64,000 nt of DNA, from contig JAQISU010000025.1 of the NCBI GenBank assembly GCA_029339505.1, forward strand, positions 2,558,501 through 2,622,500, given 5' to 3'. Numbering within the stretch: the first letter of the stretch is position 1; the number at the start of each line of letters is the position of its first letter. Source of the DNA: Unio delphinus. Taxonomy: Eukaryota > Mollusca > Bivalvia > Unionida > Unionidae. This document shows positions 18,875-28,870 of the stretch, piece by piece. Under the pieces are notes generated by a model that saw only the letters and a list, made by a program, of their open reading frames with translations, was not told where the DNA came from and searched no databases. The position numbers and the translations under genes are program-made.

Positions 18875-20325
18875 ATGTTCAAAAGGTCACCTGATCCAGC
18901 ATTTGATATGGATGCCCCAGTTGGCAAGAATGATTCTGTACGCGATTTTCAATTTTATTCTTATCACGCAGTACAACCAGATCTCCGATCGCGAATTGAA
19001 CTTCAAGTTCATGATACCAGTAAATATTTTCTACCGTGTGAGGCATTTATTGAAGTAGAAGGAGAACTTGTAACAAATGTTGCAGCTGATACCCCATATG
19101 ACAATAACGCAAATGTCCGAGTTGGTTTTGTTAATAACGGCATAATGGCGTTATTTGAAAGCGCTAGATATCTCATTGATGGAAAAGAAATTGAATCCAT
19201 TGACCGTGAAGTTGATGTGGCCACAACAATCATAGGGTTAGCGAGATATTCTGATGATTATACAAGATCAGCGGGTCCATCTATGATGTTTGCAAAGGAT
19301 ACCTCTGATAACGCTGATCACCTTCAATTCATTAAAGTGTTAACAGCAAGAGATAATGCAGAAGCCGATCAACAGGAAGCAGCTAATCCAGAACGTCGAA
19401 CTAGACCCGGAGCTGCGTTTGATATTCTCGGAGGCGTTAATGGTAATCTCAATTTAGGATTTGCAACACGTGTAGCAACGTTGCATGGGCAGCGTCGACG
19501 ATTTTCATGTGCGATTCCACTGCATCATATATTTGGATTCTGTAGAAACGTCCGAAAAGTTATTTATGAAGCTAAACACACAGTAGCGCTTGTACGAAAG
19601 GGTACTGATGATGATGCAATCTGGCGTAATGCTGGGGTTGCTCCCGGTAAAGTCATTTTAACAAAACTATCATTGTGGATGCCAGTATTAACTCCATCAA
19701 TCAGAGAAGAACAGCGACTACTATCATTTATGGACCAAGGAGGAAAATCATTGTTGAGTTGGTTATCAGTGACTACGGATATTAAACAAGACAGTGTTGA
19801 TGGCACCTGGCATCAAAACAAGGTGTTTCAGCTCCACGTCATATATTCGTAGCGTTACAGAATAATGCGCGAGTTGGTAATCAAGAACGAAGCCATATGA
19901 TATTTGATCAGTTAGGTGTTAATGAAGTCTCGCTGAGAATAAACGGACAGCAGGAACCATCCGAGGATATACAACTTGATTACGGTCAGAATCATATTGC
20001 ACGTGTTTATCATAACCTGTTGTCATTTATGGCACGTGATCAAAATGTGGATACTGGTTTGCAAATATCGCAATTGGATTTTAAAAGCCTCTATCCGATT
20101 TATTACTTTTCGCTTGAACATCTTGATTTAACAAGACAATCTGTCGTTGATATACACTTTAGAGCCCGTGTAACCCGTCCGACTGGTCCACCAGTTGGTG
20201 GGGTACCTCCTATCCTTATCCCGAATTATAGAGCGGTTGCTGTCATTCTCAGTGATAAATCAATGCTACTCGAAGGTGTTGGTGGAAGAATGAGAGTGGT
20301 AGATGCACCAGTGGAAAATCTTTGA
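18875..20325 (+). pseudogene. Major capsid protein, double jelly-roll (frameshifted near 19800)
   Basis: Starts MFKRSPDPAFDMDAPV. Key stretches are HDTSKYFLPCEAFIEVEG, RFSCAIPLHHIFGFCRNVRK, LWMPVLTPSI, then in the second frame DQLGVNEVSLRINGQ and a beta-rich C-terminus. Length (about 480 codons) and position match Polinton/adintovirus hexon-like capsid proteins that form trimers on an icosahedral shell. A short deletion relative to P2 near 19800 changes the frame before ITTxP-like sequence. The rest is clean. It is followed by the pX-like gene after 50 bp. Confidence 0.8.
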
Positions 20326-20375
20326 TTGATTTTCTCGATTTTTCATTGAATTAGAATCAATCTATTATGTATAAC

Positions 20376-20771
20376 ATGTCATATAGTGTTATTAGTATTG
20401 CGTTAACTCCCGGTCAATTAAAAAAATTCCAATCGGAATCAGCTAAAAAATGTGGAACCACAATCACGTTGAAACCCAACCAAATGACTGGTGGTGCAAA
20501 TAAACTATCGCTGACAACTCGTCAGGTGAAACATTTCAATGATGCACTTGCAGCCAAAAAAGGTGTTCAGATTACTCTCTCTGCGGCTGCTATCAAAAAT
20601 ATGATTAAAACAGGCGGTATATTTCCGTTGTTAGCTGCGATTCCAGCATTGATTGCAGCAGCAGCCCCAGCGGTGGCTAAAGCGGCAGAGTTAGGAGCCG
20701 TTGGTACTGCAGCAGGAATGGCACTAAAGAAGGCAACTGGGAAAGGATATAAAAAAAGGGAAAGGGTCTAA
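20376..20771 (+). CDS. pX-like small virion protein
   Basis: Start at MSYSVISIAL (a Met three codons upstream is also possible). Repeated LTPGQLKKF/LTTRQVKHF motifs, then GGIFPLLAAIPALIAAAAPA, a hydrophobic Ala/Pro stretch, and a basic end KKATGKGYKK. The layout matches the adenovirus pX-like protein described in adintoviruses. In P2 the same frame runs on into the protease. Here an extra A in the A-run after GYKK separates them. Confidence 0.65.
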   Translation: MSYSVISIALTPGQLKKFQSESAKKCGTTITLKPNQMTGGANKLSLTTRQVKHFNDALAAKKGVQITLSAAAIKNMIKTGGIFPLLAAIPALIAAAAPAVAKAAELGAVGTAAGMALKKATGKGYKKRERV

Positions 20772-20793
20772 GACTACCAGGAACCCCGTATTC

Positions 20794-21300
20794 GTGGTAC
20801 AGCGGAAAGGGTCTAAGACTACCAGGAACGATTTATTAATTCAGGAACCTATGGTTCCTATGTCCAATTTTGATTTAATGGATGCTGCTAAAAAACTCGC
20901 GATTAAAAACTTCAGAGGTGTCTTTATGAAAGATCAATTACCACATCAACCAAACAGCGTTGAAACCGGAATCATTAATTTAGATAACAGCACCGGACCT
21001 GGAACTCACTGGGTTGCATACGCTATTGATCCACGTGGGATTGTCTATTTTGATTCATATGGATTAGCCCCACCAAAAGAGTTTATGCGGTATATAAAAA
21101 CCCTTCCAATGAAGACTTGGTATTCTACGCTACCAACACAAACGATGATTGACCCACCAATATGCGGCAGCGAAGTATTAAATGTCCTTGACGCTATTTC
21201 TAACTCCTTGAGTAACCCAAGCGGAAAACCACCACATGTTGTCGTTAATGAATACACTAGTAATCGCTGGCAACGACGAAGTCGTCAAAAACGATTTTAG
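20794..21300 (+). CDS. Adenain-like cysteine protease
   Basis: A 168-residue frame. Catalytic His in GPGTHWVAYAIDP (His72), acidic residue in IVYFDSYG (Asp87), oxyanion Gln about 116 and nucleophile in PPICGSEVLN (Cys124), in the order of adenovirus protease (C5 family), which matures capsid proteins. The N-terminus carries a 23-bp tandem duplication (AAGGGTCTAAGACTACC..) shared with the pX end. The C-terminus differs from P2, which ends FLEKEFYNN. The catalytic set is complete. Confidence 0.85.
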   Translation: MVQRKGSKTTRNDLLIQEPMVPMSNFDLMDAAKKLAIKNFRGVFMKDQLPHQPNSVETGIINLDNSTGPGTHWVAYAIDPRGIVYFDSYGLAPPKEFMRYIKTLPMKTWYSTLPTQTMIDPPICGSEVLNVLDAISNSLSNPSGKPPHVVVNEYTSNRWQRRSRQKRF

Positions 21301-21324
21301 AGAGAGAAAGAGTTTTACAATAAC

Positions 21325-22180
21325 ATGATTGATATTTGGGGGAGATCTTTGAAACCCAAACCCGATGACACTGCACCACCTGATTCTGTCAAGGATGTAA
21401 AAAAAACTAATCAAAGATGAAATAGCTGAGACGTTGAACTTAACAAATGTTGATCCTAATGAAATAGTTGTATTTCAAGACAAACAGGGTAAATTGAAAT
21501 CCAGTGATGTGTCATTGGATGATATTTTAGTTAAACAACAAAACGCAATCGAAAATACTATCGCGTTATTTTCCGATCAGGGTAAACTAAAACCGGGTGT
21601 ACTCGTTTCGACGATTACAGATCGATTAAAAACTCTCAACGATGAGTTAAACAATTCTGTGGTTGTACTAACAACACTTGAATCTAGAATTGAAGAAAAC
21701 GGAAAACAGTTTATATCATTTCGTAGAAATATCATTGATAAATTTATTGGAACCCCGTTAGATAAAATTGAAATAAAACTCCCGGATATTAAAAAATCCA
21801 TCGATGAGACGAAAACTTTCATCGAAGCCGTCAAAGGTGATTTTTCGAGGATGATAACAATCATTGAAAAAACAAAAATTCCTCATGAGAAAACCAATAA
21901 CGTAGTATATACAATCCAACACGGATCATTTTTGTGGACACCTACAAACAACAAATTAGATATCACTGCAACCGTTAAAGGTATTTATCGATTAACACTA
22001 GTAACACCATTGACTCAATTTAATATTTCATCGTCGAGTTCATCCGGGGTCAACAATACGATTTCAACGATCATCGACAAGGATACAACTGAAAAGTTCA
22101 CGATAACATCTACTGATAAACATTTGGCTAGAACTCCGGTATCATGGTATGTGGAATTCGTAGCGGATTTAAGTAAATAA
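21325..22180 (+). pseudogene. Unknown coiled-coil/beta protein, possible fibre
   Basis: Starts MIDIWGRSLK. After an A-run (8 A here, 6 in P2) the long frame begins near IAETLNLTNVDPNEIVVFQD. The middle is helical and predicted coiled coil (LKTLNDELNNSVVVL, KKSIDETKTF). The C-terminal 80 residues are Ser/Thr-rich beta-like (FNISSSSSSGVNNTIST). A trimeric shaft plus beta head would suit a fibre or spike, but this is inference from layout only. Both copies are broken at the same A-run in opposite directions. Confidence 0.55.
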
Positions 22181-22231
22181 CTAAATCGTTCGGATTTCAC
22201 AATTGAAAATGCTAGTGTTTTTAAAATAAAA

Positions 22232-22777
22232 ATGATTTCATCAACTCAATGTCGCTATGATCAGGTCAGAGAATTTCAGAATAGACTCAAAACCCTCACT
22301 GAGGAGTATCAAATAAAAATAAAAAAATACCGACGAAGAATCACCGCAATTGATGTTACTATATTCTCGGTGTCAAGCGTTCTCACTGGTGCCGGAATAA
22401 TACTAGCATCTGTTACAATGATTGCCCCGGTCGTAGTTCCAATTTGCATTTCTGCGGTGGCTACAATCGGGGGTATATCAACCGGGATAGCAAAAAAGAT
22501 ATCATCATGCAGCCAGAGTAAACTGCAGAATTACTTACTTCAATTTCATATTGCATCAACCGCATACTCGCAATTATCATTGATGATATCGTCGTCACTC
22601 GATAATACGATTATATCAGATAGTGAATTCTCAGCGATGGTCAGTATTTTTGATTCCGCGATATCGAAATTAGAGCGACAACATGAGTATAATAACAATG
22701 ACAACACCGATGGAATCAGAAAACACGAACCCAAAAAACAAAATGATCTCAATAATATCAACATTACCAGATTGTGA
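22232..22777 (+). CDS. Membrane-hairpin protein of the virion module
   Basis: 181 codons. An N-terminal coiled coil (VREFQNRLKTLTEEYQIK), basic KKYRRR, then two adjacent hydrophobic segments (VLTGAGIILASVTMIAPVVV and ICISAVATIGGISTG) forming a hairpin. The acidic/Asn-rich tail falls in a 151-bp tandem duplication that alters the C-terminus. The frame of the second repeat unit continues to 23021, overlapping the start of the penton-like gene. Function unknown. A virion membrane or entry role is possible. Confidence 0.55.
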   Translation: MISSTQCRYDQVREFQNRLKTLTEEYQIKIKKYRRRITAIDVTIFSVSSVLTGAGIILASVTMIAPVVVPICISAVATIGGISTGIAKKISSCSQSKLQNYLLQFHIASTAYSQLSLMISSSLDNTIISDSEFSAMVSIFDSAISKLERQHEYNNNDNTDGIRKHEPKKQNDLNNINITRL

Positions 22778-22930
22778 GTTCTCAGTGATGGTCAGTATTT
22801 ATGATTCATCGATACCAAAATTAGATATAAATCATGAGTATAATAACAATGACAACACCGCAGGAATTACTTCAACGAATAGTGGAGAACACGAACCCAG
22901 TACAAACGAGCATGATATCAATAACATCAA
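22625..22930. repeat. 151-bp tandem duplication at a gene junction
   Basis: ATGGTCAGTATTT.. recurs at 22637 and 22788, and ATGAGTATAATAACAATGAC at 22683 and 22834. P2 has one unit. It duplicates the overlap between the membrane-protein C-terminus and the penton-like start. Confidence 0.9.
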
Positions 22931-24224
22931 CGAATCCAGAATTCAGTGTGAATTTCCCCTCTCCGGTCCCAGTGAAGGAGATAGCGCTAGCAAAACTACG
23001 AATGTATCACAGTTGGCCTAATATCAGATCAAAATCATTTGGTGGTCAACAACCCAATAATTCTTTAGTGTTTGCAAATAAGAATAAACCCGACGGAACC
23101 CCAGACTGGAAGGTTGTTTCGATACCAACAGGGTCATACCAAATAGAACAAATCAATAATGAATTCGCGCGTAGAATAAAATCGATTACTGGAGTAGAGT
23201 CAAAAATCGCTATAACAGTTCATGAACCGACGCTATCATCCGCAATTGAGATAAACACAGAAGGATACGTCGTAGATATCTATCAAAGTTCTATTAGAAC
23301 CGTACTAGGATGGCCTGAATTACCACTAGGGGGGAAAACCGTTGATTTACCAGAACCACAAAAAACTGATTATATCACCGACGTGATAAAACCCAATAAT
23401 CCAATAAGGAGTTATAAAGATCACGAATTCACTATAGATTTCTTTGGTTTCGGATATCACTCAACTGGAAACGAGAAGCCAGGGGAGGGAATAGAGGGAT
23501 ATCATTTTGTTGACAAACCTAAAATCGTTAAAAATTTCACAGCAATGAATAATGATTTTTCACTGTTGTTAATATCTCTTAAATCCGGCTCTCTCACCCG
23601 AGATGAATTTATCAGCGTCGTAGAAACATGCAATAAAATTATCGACGATATGGAAACATTTAATCTAAAAATTATTCAGGATATATTAGATGACGATAAT
23701 CCCCTATCGAGAACAAGATTTGCATCAGACTATAATATCCCCGTTAAGGATATTCCAACATTTAAACTACCCGGATATAACGTACCAGAACTAAAAAAAC
23801 TTCTCAGTGACACCATCGATGTTGGTTTTAAAATAATTCATGATGCATGGAAAAAACAGCATCATCGGAAATAAAAATCCTCAAACATAATAATGACCCA
23901 GACGGTGGCGGCAGGCATATCGCTCCGTTCAACGTGAATATATCCTCAGTGATTGCGCTTAATTTAGTATGTGATGTTATCGAAGGAAGCTATCAAATTA
24001 ATCTCGAACGATCAAATCAAGCTCAGCAAGGATATATTCTTTATTCGTTTGCACCAACAGCTCCTCCAGGATTTTTAATAATTGAGTCTCCGGTTAATCC
24101 TGTCTACATGCGATGCCATAATAATTCGTTAACGAGAATTAATTTCAAACTCACAGATCAGTCAAATAATCTAATTGATCTACAAGAAGAGGTGTTAGCG
24201 ATTAGTCTGTTTGTAAAATCATAA
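22834..24224 (+). pseudogene. Penton-like / minor capsid protein (split by a frameshift near 23850)
   Basis: Start at MSIITMTTPQELL or the Met five codons on. Key stretches are EFSVNFPSPVPVKEIALAKL, YHSWPNIR, VSIPTGSYQIEQINNEFARR and RTVLGWPEL. The second frame (from 23847) gives GRHIAPFNVNISSVIAL, NLVCDVIEGSYQIN and DQSNNLIDLQEEV. In P2 these two parts share one frame. An A-run here is one shorter. The layout is that of a protein commonly found near the capsid genes of invertebrate Polintons, taken as the vertex/penton component. Assignment rests on pattern and position. Confidence 0.65.
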
Positions 24225-24250
24225 ATGATTTTCATCCTAAAGACTTGATC

Positions 24251-24557
24251 AAATCATTTATTATTTTTTGTTAACCCAGTGATGAAATCATTAAGCAGCA
24301 GAGAGGGTGGATGACAACAAGTTGCGACCAAAATTGATTAAAAAATCGTAAAAGTCTCCGTTTTCATTTTTTTAGTTAAAATGAGATTTCGTAGGGAAAG
24401 CTCATTAAGATTTCAATCAATTTTTTGTCTGAAAACGTTGTAGGGTTTGCCCCTGAGACATTTTTTTTGGTTAAAATGAGATCGTAGGAAGGCTCGTTTT
24501 AAGATTTCAATCAAAATTTTGCCTGAAAACGTTGTAGGATTCACCCTCTCTGCTGCT
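24251..24557. repeat. P1 right terminal inverted repeat
   Basis: Inverse of 9690-9997. The double-ended module runs 24294-24557. It ends CACCCTCTCTGCTGCT and is followed by the target duplication ACTGT and the resumed P3 integrase. Confidence 0.92.
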
Positions 24558-25240
24558 ACTGTAGTTGATGATGCAAACAGATACAAAGAATCAGAGCCAT
24601 TATCTACAAAGATAACAGCAGAAGTAGCTTCTGGATTTGAACGAATTATTTAAAGAGGACCCTTGCGATGGCCAAATCTATTACAGGTTGACCCTGGCAA
24701 GGAATGTCAAGGTGCAGTGTTAACATAATTGAAGCATCATAATGTCACCATCAGACGTGGAGATATTAAGATTCAATGTGGTCAGGTAATTGCTGAACGA
24801 TTTAATCGAACACTTGCTGCGCGGTTATTTGGATATCAATACGCGAAGGAATTTATTCAAGATAAGAGATCTCGTGAATGGGTTACAAGATTACCAAGTA
24901 AGATAAATGCATTAAATAATGAAATTACTCGAACAATCAACATTAAACCTACTAACGTGACCACGAAAAATATATACCTGCACGAAATGATTCTTCAAAA
25001 CAACAAATATTAGGTAATGTGATTGTAAGATATTTATATAAACCTGGTGAACATGAAGATGGCAAAAAGGAGATAATGATCCTATTTGAAGTGTTACCAC
25101 ACACACAATAACTAATATAACAAGATCTTTGGGTAGACAGGCAATCTATAGATTAGATTAAACTGCTCCTCACCGTGATTTACACGTGAACAGTTGCAAG
25201 TGATATCCGAGGATACACAATTACCATTGCGATCACTTAA
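24558..25240 (+). pseudogene. Integrase relic of P3, 3' part
   Basis: Continues the frame cut at 9689 (TVVDDANRYKES), then LLQVDPGKECQG, AERFNRTLAARLFGYQYAKEF and the C-terminal NVIVRYLYKPGE region. Several frameshifts and stops. The catalytic Glu position is kept (IAERFN), though surrounding frames are broken. Confidence 0.85.
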
Positions 25241-25419
25241 CTAGCATCTCTGCCTCTATTCCATTGAAGGCAGGTCAGCATCGTATTTTCACGTGTATGA
25301 ACGCGACTGCTATCATTCCTAGCTACGGTCAATTATCATGACTTTTTATCCGAATTCTGCCATATTATTATACAATAAACTCTCGCACAATGATTATTCT
25401 GATGTTGATTCAGCAACCT

Positions 25420-27612
25420 TCAGAATTCATCATCAATATCAAAGTCGCGATATTTTTGTTTTTGTTACTTTCTTTATAACCAGCGAGTTTTTTTTATAAC
25501 TATATCATCGTTAACAATTTCGTTGTTTGGGTCAGTAAATTTAAAAATAACTTTCCGAAGTTGATTTAATCTTCTAACTCCTGACAGTGTGAAATAGACT
25601 AAATTTTACCACTCGATGCGATCAACAATGATCCAAGCAACTGTATCAGACCTGGTTAATCCCTGAGATGAGTGTATCGTCATTGCGTATCCAAGCATCC
25701 AGGGAGATTTATCCCCTAACGCGTCCTCGATAGCATTGATATCAACTGCGACTATATCATTTAATACGATATTCTGTTTCCTTTACTCGCCTGGAACTTC
25801 AGCTTAAATATTCTGTATTCGTGTATCAGCTGCTCTCTAACATGATGGTACAGGTAGCACTGGAATCTATTCTTTATGCGCGTGAAATAATTGCTGCTTT
25901 AGAGTGTCTCCATCTTTTTACTTGCCACTATCAAATCGTTTGGACTACACAATTCCCAAAAATAATTTATGGAAGTTTCTAAACTTATTGTACGCGTTAT
26001 TTCGCACTGGATTTTATCTGACTGTAATCTGATTAATTTCTTGAACTCTATTAATTCTGGAGGAAGCGCTCTATGATCACTATCAGCTTCATAATAATTT
26101 ACGAAATTATTGAGCGAATCATGCGGAGATTTTTTAAACAAATGGTGGTTGTTGACCGTGATCGCCACATATTATCAATAATTACCCAATCAAAAAATGA
26201 TTTTAATATACACAGCGACACTGTGCATATCTCATCCCAAATGACAACCTTGGGAATACAGTTCTCACCCATTGGATCAGGAGTCCACGCGTCACCTTTA
26301 TAACGATAGAAACTTTGATAGGTGATCGATTTTACACCTCGTTCTTTCATCTCTCGTGCGACTCTGTGTGTGGGTGTTAGCCCAATCTATCTGAATTCTG
26401 TCTAAATATTTCGATCACTAGTGCTGTTTTACCAGATCGCCACACCCGTTCACGTAAACAGTCTTACAGATACATATAGTATCATATATAGATGGCGCTG
26501 ATGATAATTCTAATATATGATGCTTTTTAAGTAATTATCTTCAACCGTGACATCTGCGATTTAGAATAATCATATACCATTCCTTTTTTATTCTCCTTTA
26601 TCCCCATGGTGCATCAGAGTTCGTAAAACGAGCCATTGCTTTTATATACTTGCTTCTGATATAAAAGGAATCCGTGGCGACTCCAACTGCGGTATCATGG
26701 AATATATCTAGTGCGTGGGATGTCCAAATCGTTTAAAATATTCAGCACACTCTCCGTACCCGAGAAAACGTCCCTAATAACACTTAACTATATCCACGGA
26801 CATAAAATCTTTATAATCATATTTAGTATTCCATAATCCGCCGTGTCCGTATTCGTAGCAACTATCTTGAACATCCTCAAACATTTCAAATTGTGTTGGC
26901 TTCTACAGATTCCTCTCTCTGACCGACCTGTAAAACAAGTCGTTAGTAATTGCACGGTATTCTCTGTTGAAACTTTCCGCGTGAGTTTTCTCATTTCTTC
27001 ATGAAGAGATTCTGTACGATATATCAGGTTTTACAAATTGATCAAATGTTTCATCGTCGGAACTCTTAAATAACCATACTGATACGGGATCGTGTTTACT
27101 TAACTCCTAAATAAAATTAAACATGTTTCCGGAAGAATTTTCTTCTGGGTAAAATCTTACAGTTCGATCTCGTGGAAATACTGTTATTGTATTAGTCCAA
27201 GCGTGGTCATTATGATCAATGATATTTATTGGAGCTCCATTTGATTTATATTTAGATTCCTAGAATACTTCTCCTGTTAGTGTTTTTACGGTTATTATAA
27301 ATTCTAACGTGTTTGCTATGCCTGTTACAATCCTTATTGTAGCACTGTTATCGTTAACCTATTCAGCCCATTCATTTATCTTTCTACGTTTTAGATCTGT
27401 CAGACCGTTTTATTGCAGCGCATTTTTAAAATGCTATGTTATACGCTCAGCGACACAGTTTAACGATGAAAATTTTATCGGCGCTAGATCATCAATACTG
27501 GGTTTTTCATTTATCAGATAAATTCCATAAAACACCACTGTCAAACGATGCTAACGCTCATAATACGGTTTGTCAAGATCGGTCAACATTCCTGGTTTTA
27601 AACTTTTACTCA
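25420..27612 (-). pseudogene. PolB-helicase relic (P3)
   Basis: Scattered minus-strand segments match the P1 protein: KERGVKSITYQSFYRYKGDAWTP, PKVVIWDEICTVSL (Walker B), SDHRALPPELIEFKKLIRLQ, and toward 26900 RKVSTENTVQLL. A large part of the polymerase palm, including motifs B and C, is missing between about 26500 and 26720. The P-loop is damaged. Confidence 0.8.
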
Positions 27613-28010
27613 CAATGACGGATATTTTATTTGCAAGGACAGGATCATATGTATCACTAATAATCCAATTTCATGTTTATGCTAGTATACAAAATGTGAC
27701 TATGACAAAATACTTTATATTATAGAGAAACGCGATTATACTTGCCGCTTATTTATCTTTCATCTTAGCATCATCACTTTTATTGATTCGGAATGTTGAC
27801 CATGTGTGAGATGCACCAACACTTCTAAATTCCTTCTTGGTATCATGAATTTTATTAACAACATTTATATTCTTCGTATCAACTATACCTCTTACTGGTA
27901 AGTCAGGAGAGATTATATTGAGATTAAATTTCGTTTCAGAAAACGACGCTACCCAGGGTTTGATTTTTGATAGTCTCTTAATATCTTCAATGATATAAAT
28001 AAGACAAGTA
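27613..28010 (-). pseudogene. Polymerase N-terminal extension relic (P3)
   Basis: EDIKRLSKIKPW..TKFNLNIIS..GASHTWSTFRIN matches 15233-15631, with one unit of the 81-bp repeat only. Its 3' end is in the same frame as the next polymerase segment, unlike P1 and P2. The start codon is lost. Confidence 0.75.
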
Positions 28011-28035
28011 TTTAAATAAAAAATATTATATATAC

Positions 28036-28322
28036 AATGCCCCAAACAACAAATCAGTGCAGATGGTTGAAGATAGGGTCTGAAAGTCCTTGAAATAAAA
28101 AAATCATGTATAAATTTAATTTGCGAATATCATTCACAAAGTGTGCGACGAGAAAGCTTAGGTACGAAACCTTGTTTACGATGCGGTGTCGGAGTTATAG
28201 GAAAAACACAGTTATGTGTACAATGTGGTGGTAAGCGATATCAAGAGCTTAAGCGGTATTATGGTAAAAAAATAACGTCCTTGACAGTCAGTGAGAAAGT
28301 AATAAGAACCCCAGAAGGCTAA
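28036..28322 (+). pseudogene. Cys-rich protein relic (P3)
   Basis: Retains TKPCLRCGVGVIGKTQLCVQCGGKRYQELKRYYG, matching the P2 Cys-rich gene. The upstream frame is broken. Confidence 0.75.
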
Positions 28323-28384
28323 ATTGCAAAATTCAAAAGTAACAATCTAACAATCTACAGAAATAACGATTTAGACAAACAAAT

Positions 28385-28385
28385 A

Positions 28386-28466
<81 letters not shown>
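28385..28466. repeat. (AT)n microsatellite
   Basis: About 40 AT units directly before the HNH relic of P3. Apparent Tyr-Ile frames are not genes. Confidence 0.95.
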
Positions 28467-28469
<3 letters not shown>

Positions 28470-28870
28470 CCAAGAATTTGTACAGCATCCCACGATCAAA
28501 AATGATGAAACAAATCGTGATGGTGTAGTCAGAAACTGCCAGTTGAAAAACTCCAGTGGGCAGTTGCAATAACAGTGGTTATTTCAGATTTGCAATTTTA
28601 TTTAAAAATACATTGTATTAGATTCGTATTCGAAGTGTTTAATGGAAAAATCCAGGCTGGTCTTGTGATCGATCACATTGACCGATGTCTGAAAATAAGA
28701 AATTATCTAGCCTTCAAGCTGTCATGCAAAGTCAAAATTCTGCACGGAGAAGAGCCGTTAAATCTGTCAATATTGAGACCGGTGAGGAGATACTATTTAA
28801 ATAAATGAATGCAGCTGGGAAACATTTGGGTATTAACCCAGGCGGAGAAAATATGTTACAGATAAAATAA
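28466..28870 (+). pseudogene. HNH endonuclease relic (P3)
   Basis: Begins MSQEFVQHP, then IRFVFEVFNGKIQAGLVIDH matching the HNH core of 16133-16624, then frameshifted remnants (AVKSVNIETGEE, NAAGKHLGI). Confidence 0.75.

Larger units (their letters stand above)
9690..24557. mobile_element. P1: near-complete Polinton/adintovirus-like element (14.9 kb)
   Basis: TIRs of about 307 bp start AGCAGCAGAGAGGGTG. Flanks are ACTGT at 9685-9689 and 24558-24562. The gene set is ATPase, PLA2, integrase, PolB-helicase, HNH, major capsid, adenain-type protease and penton-like protein. It lies inside the integrase gene of P3. About 85-90% similar by eye to P2 where they align. It lacks P2's density of nonsense codons but has several frameshifts, many of them in A-runs. 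Confidence 0.93.
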
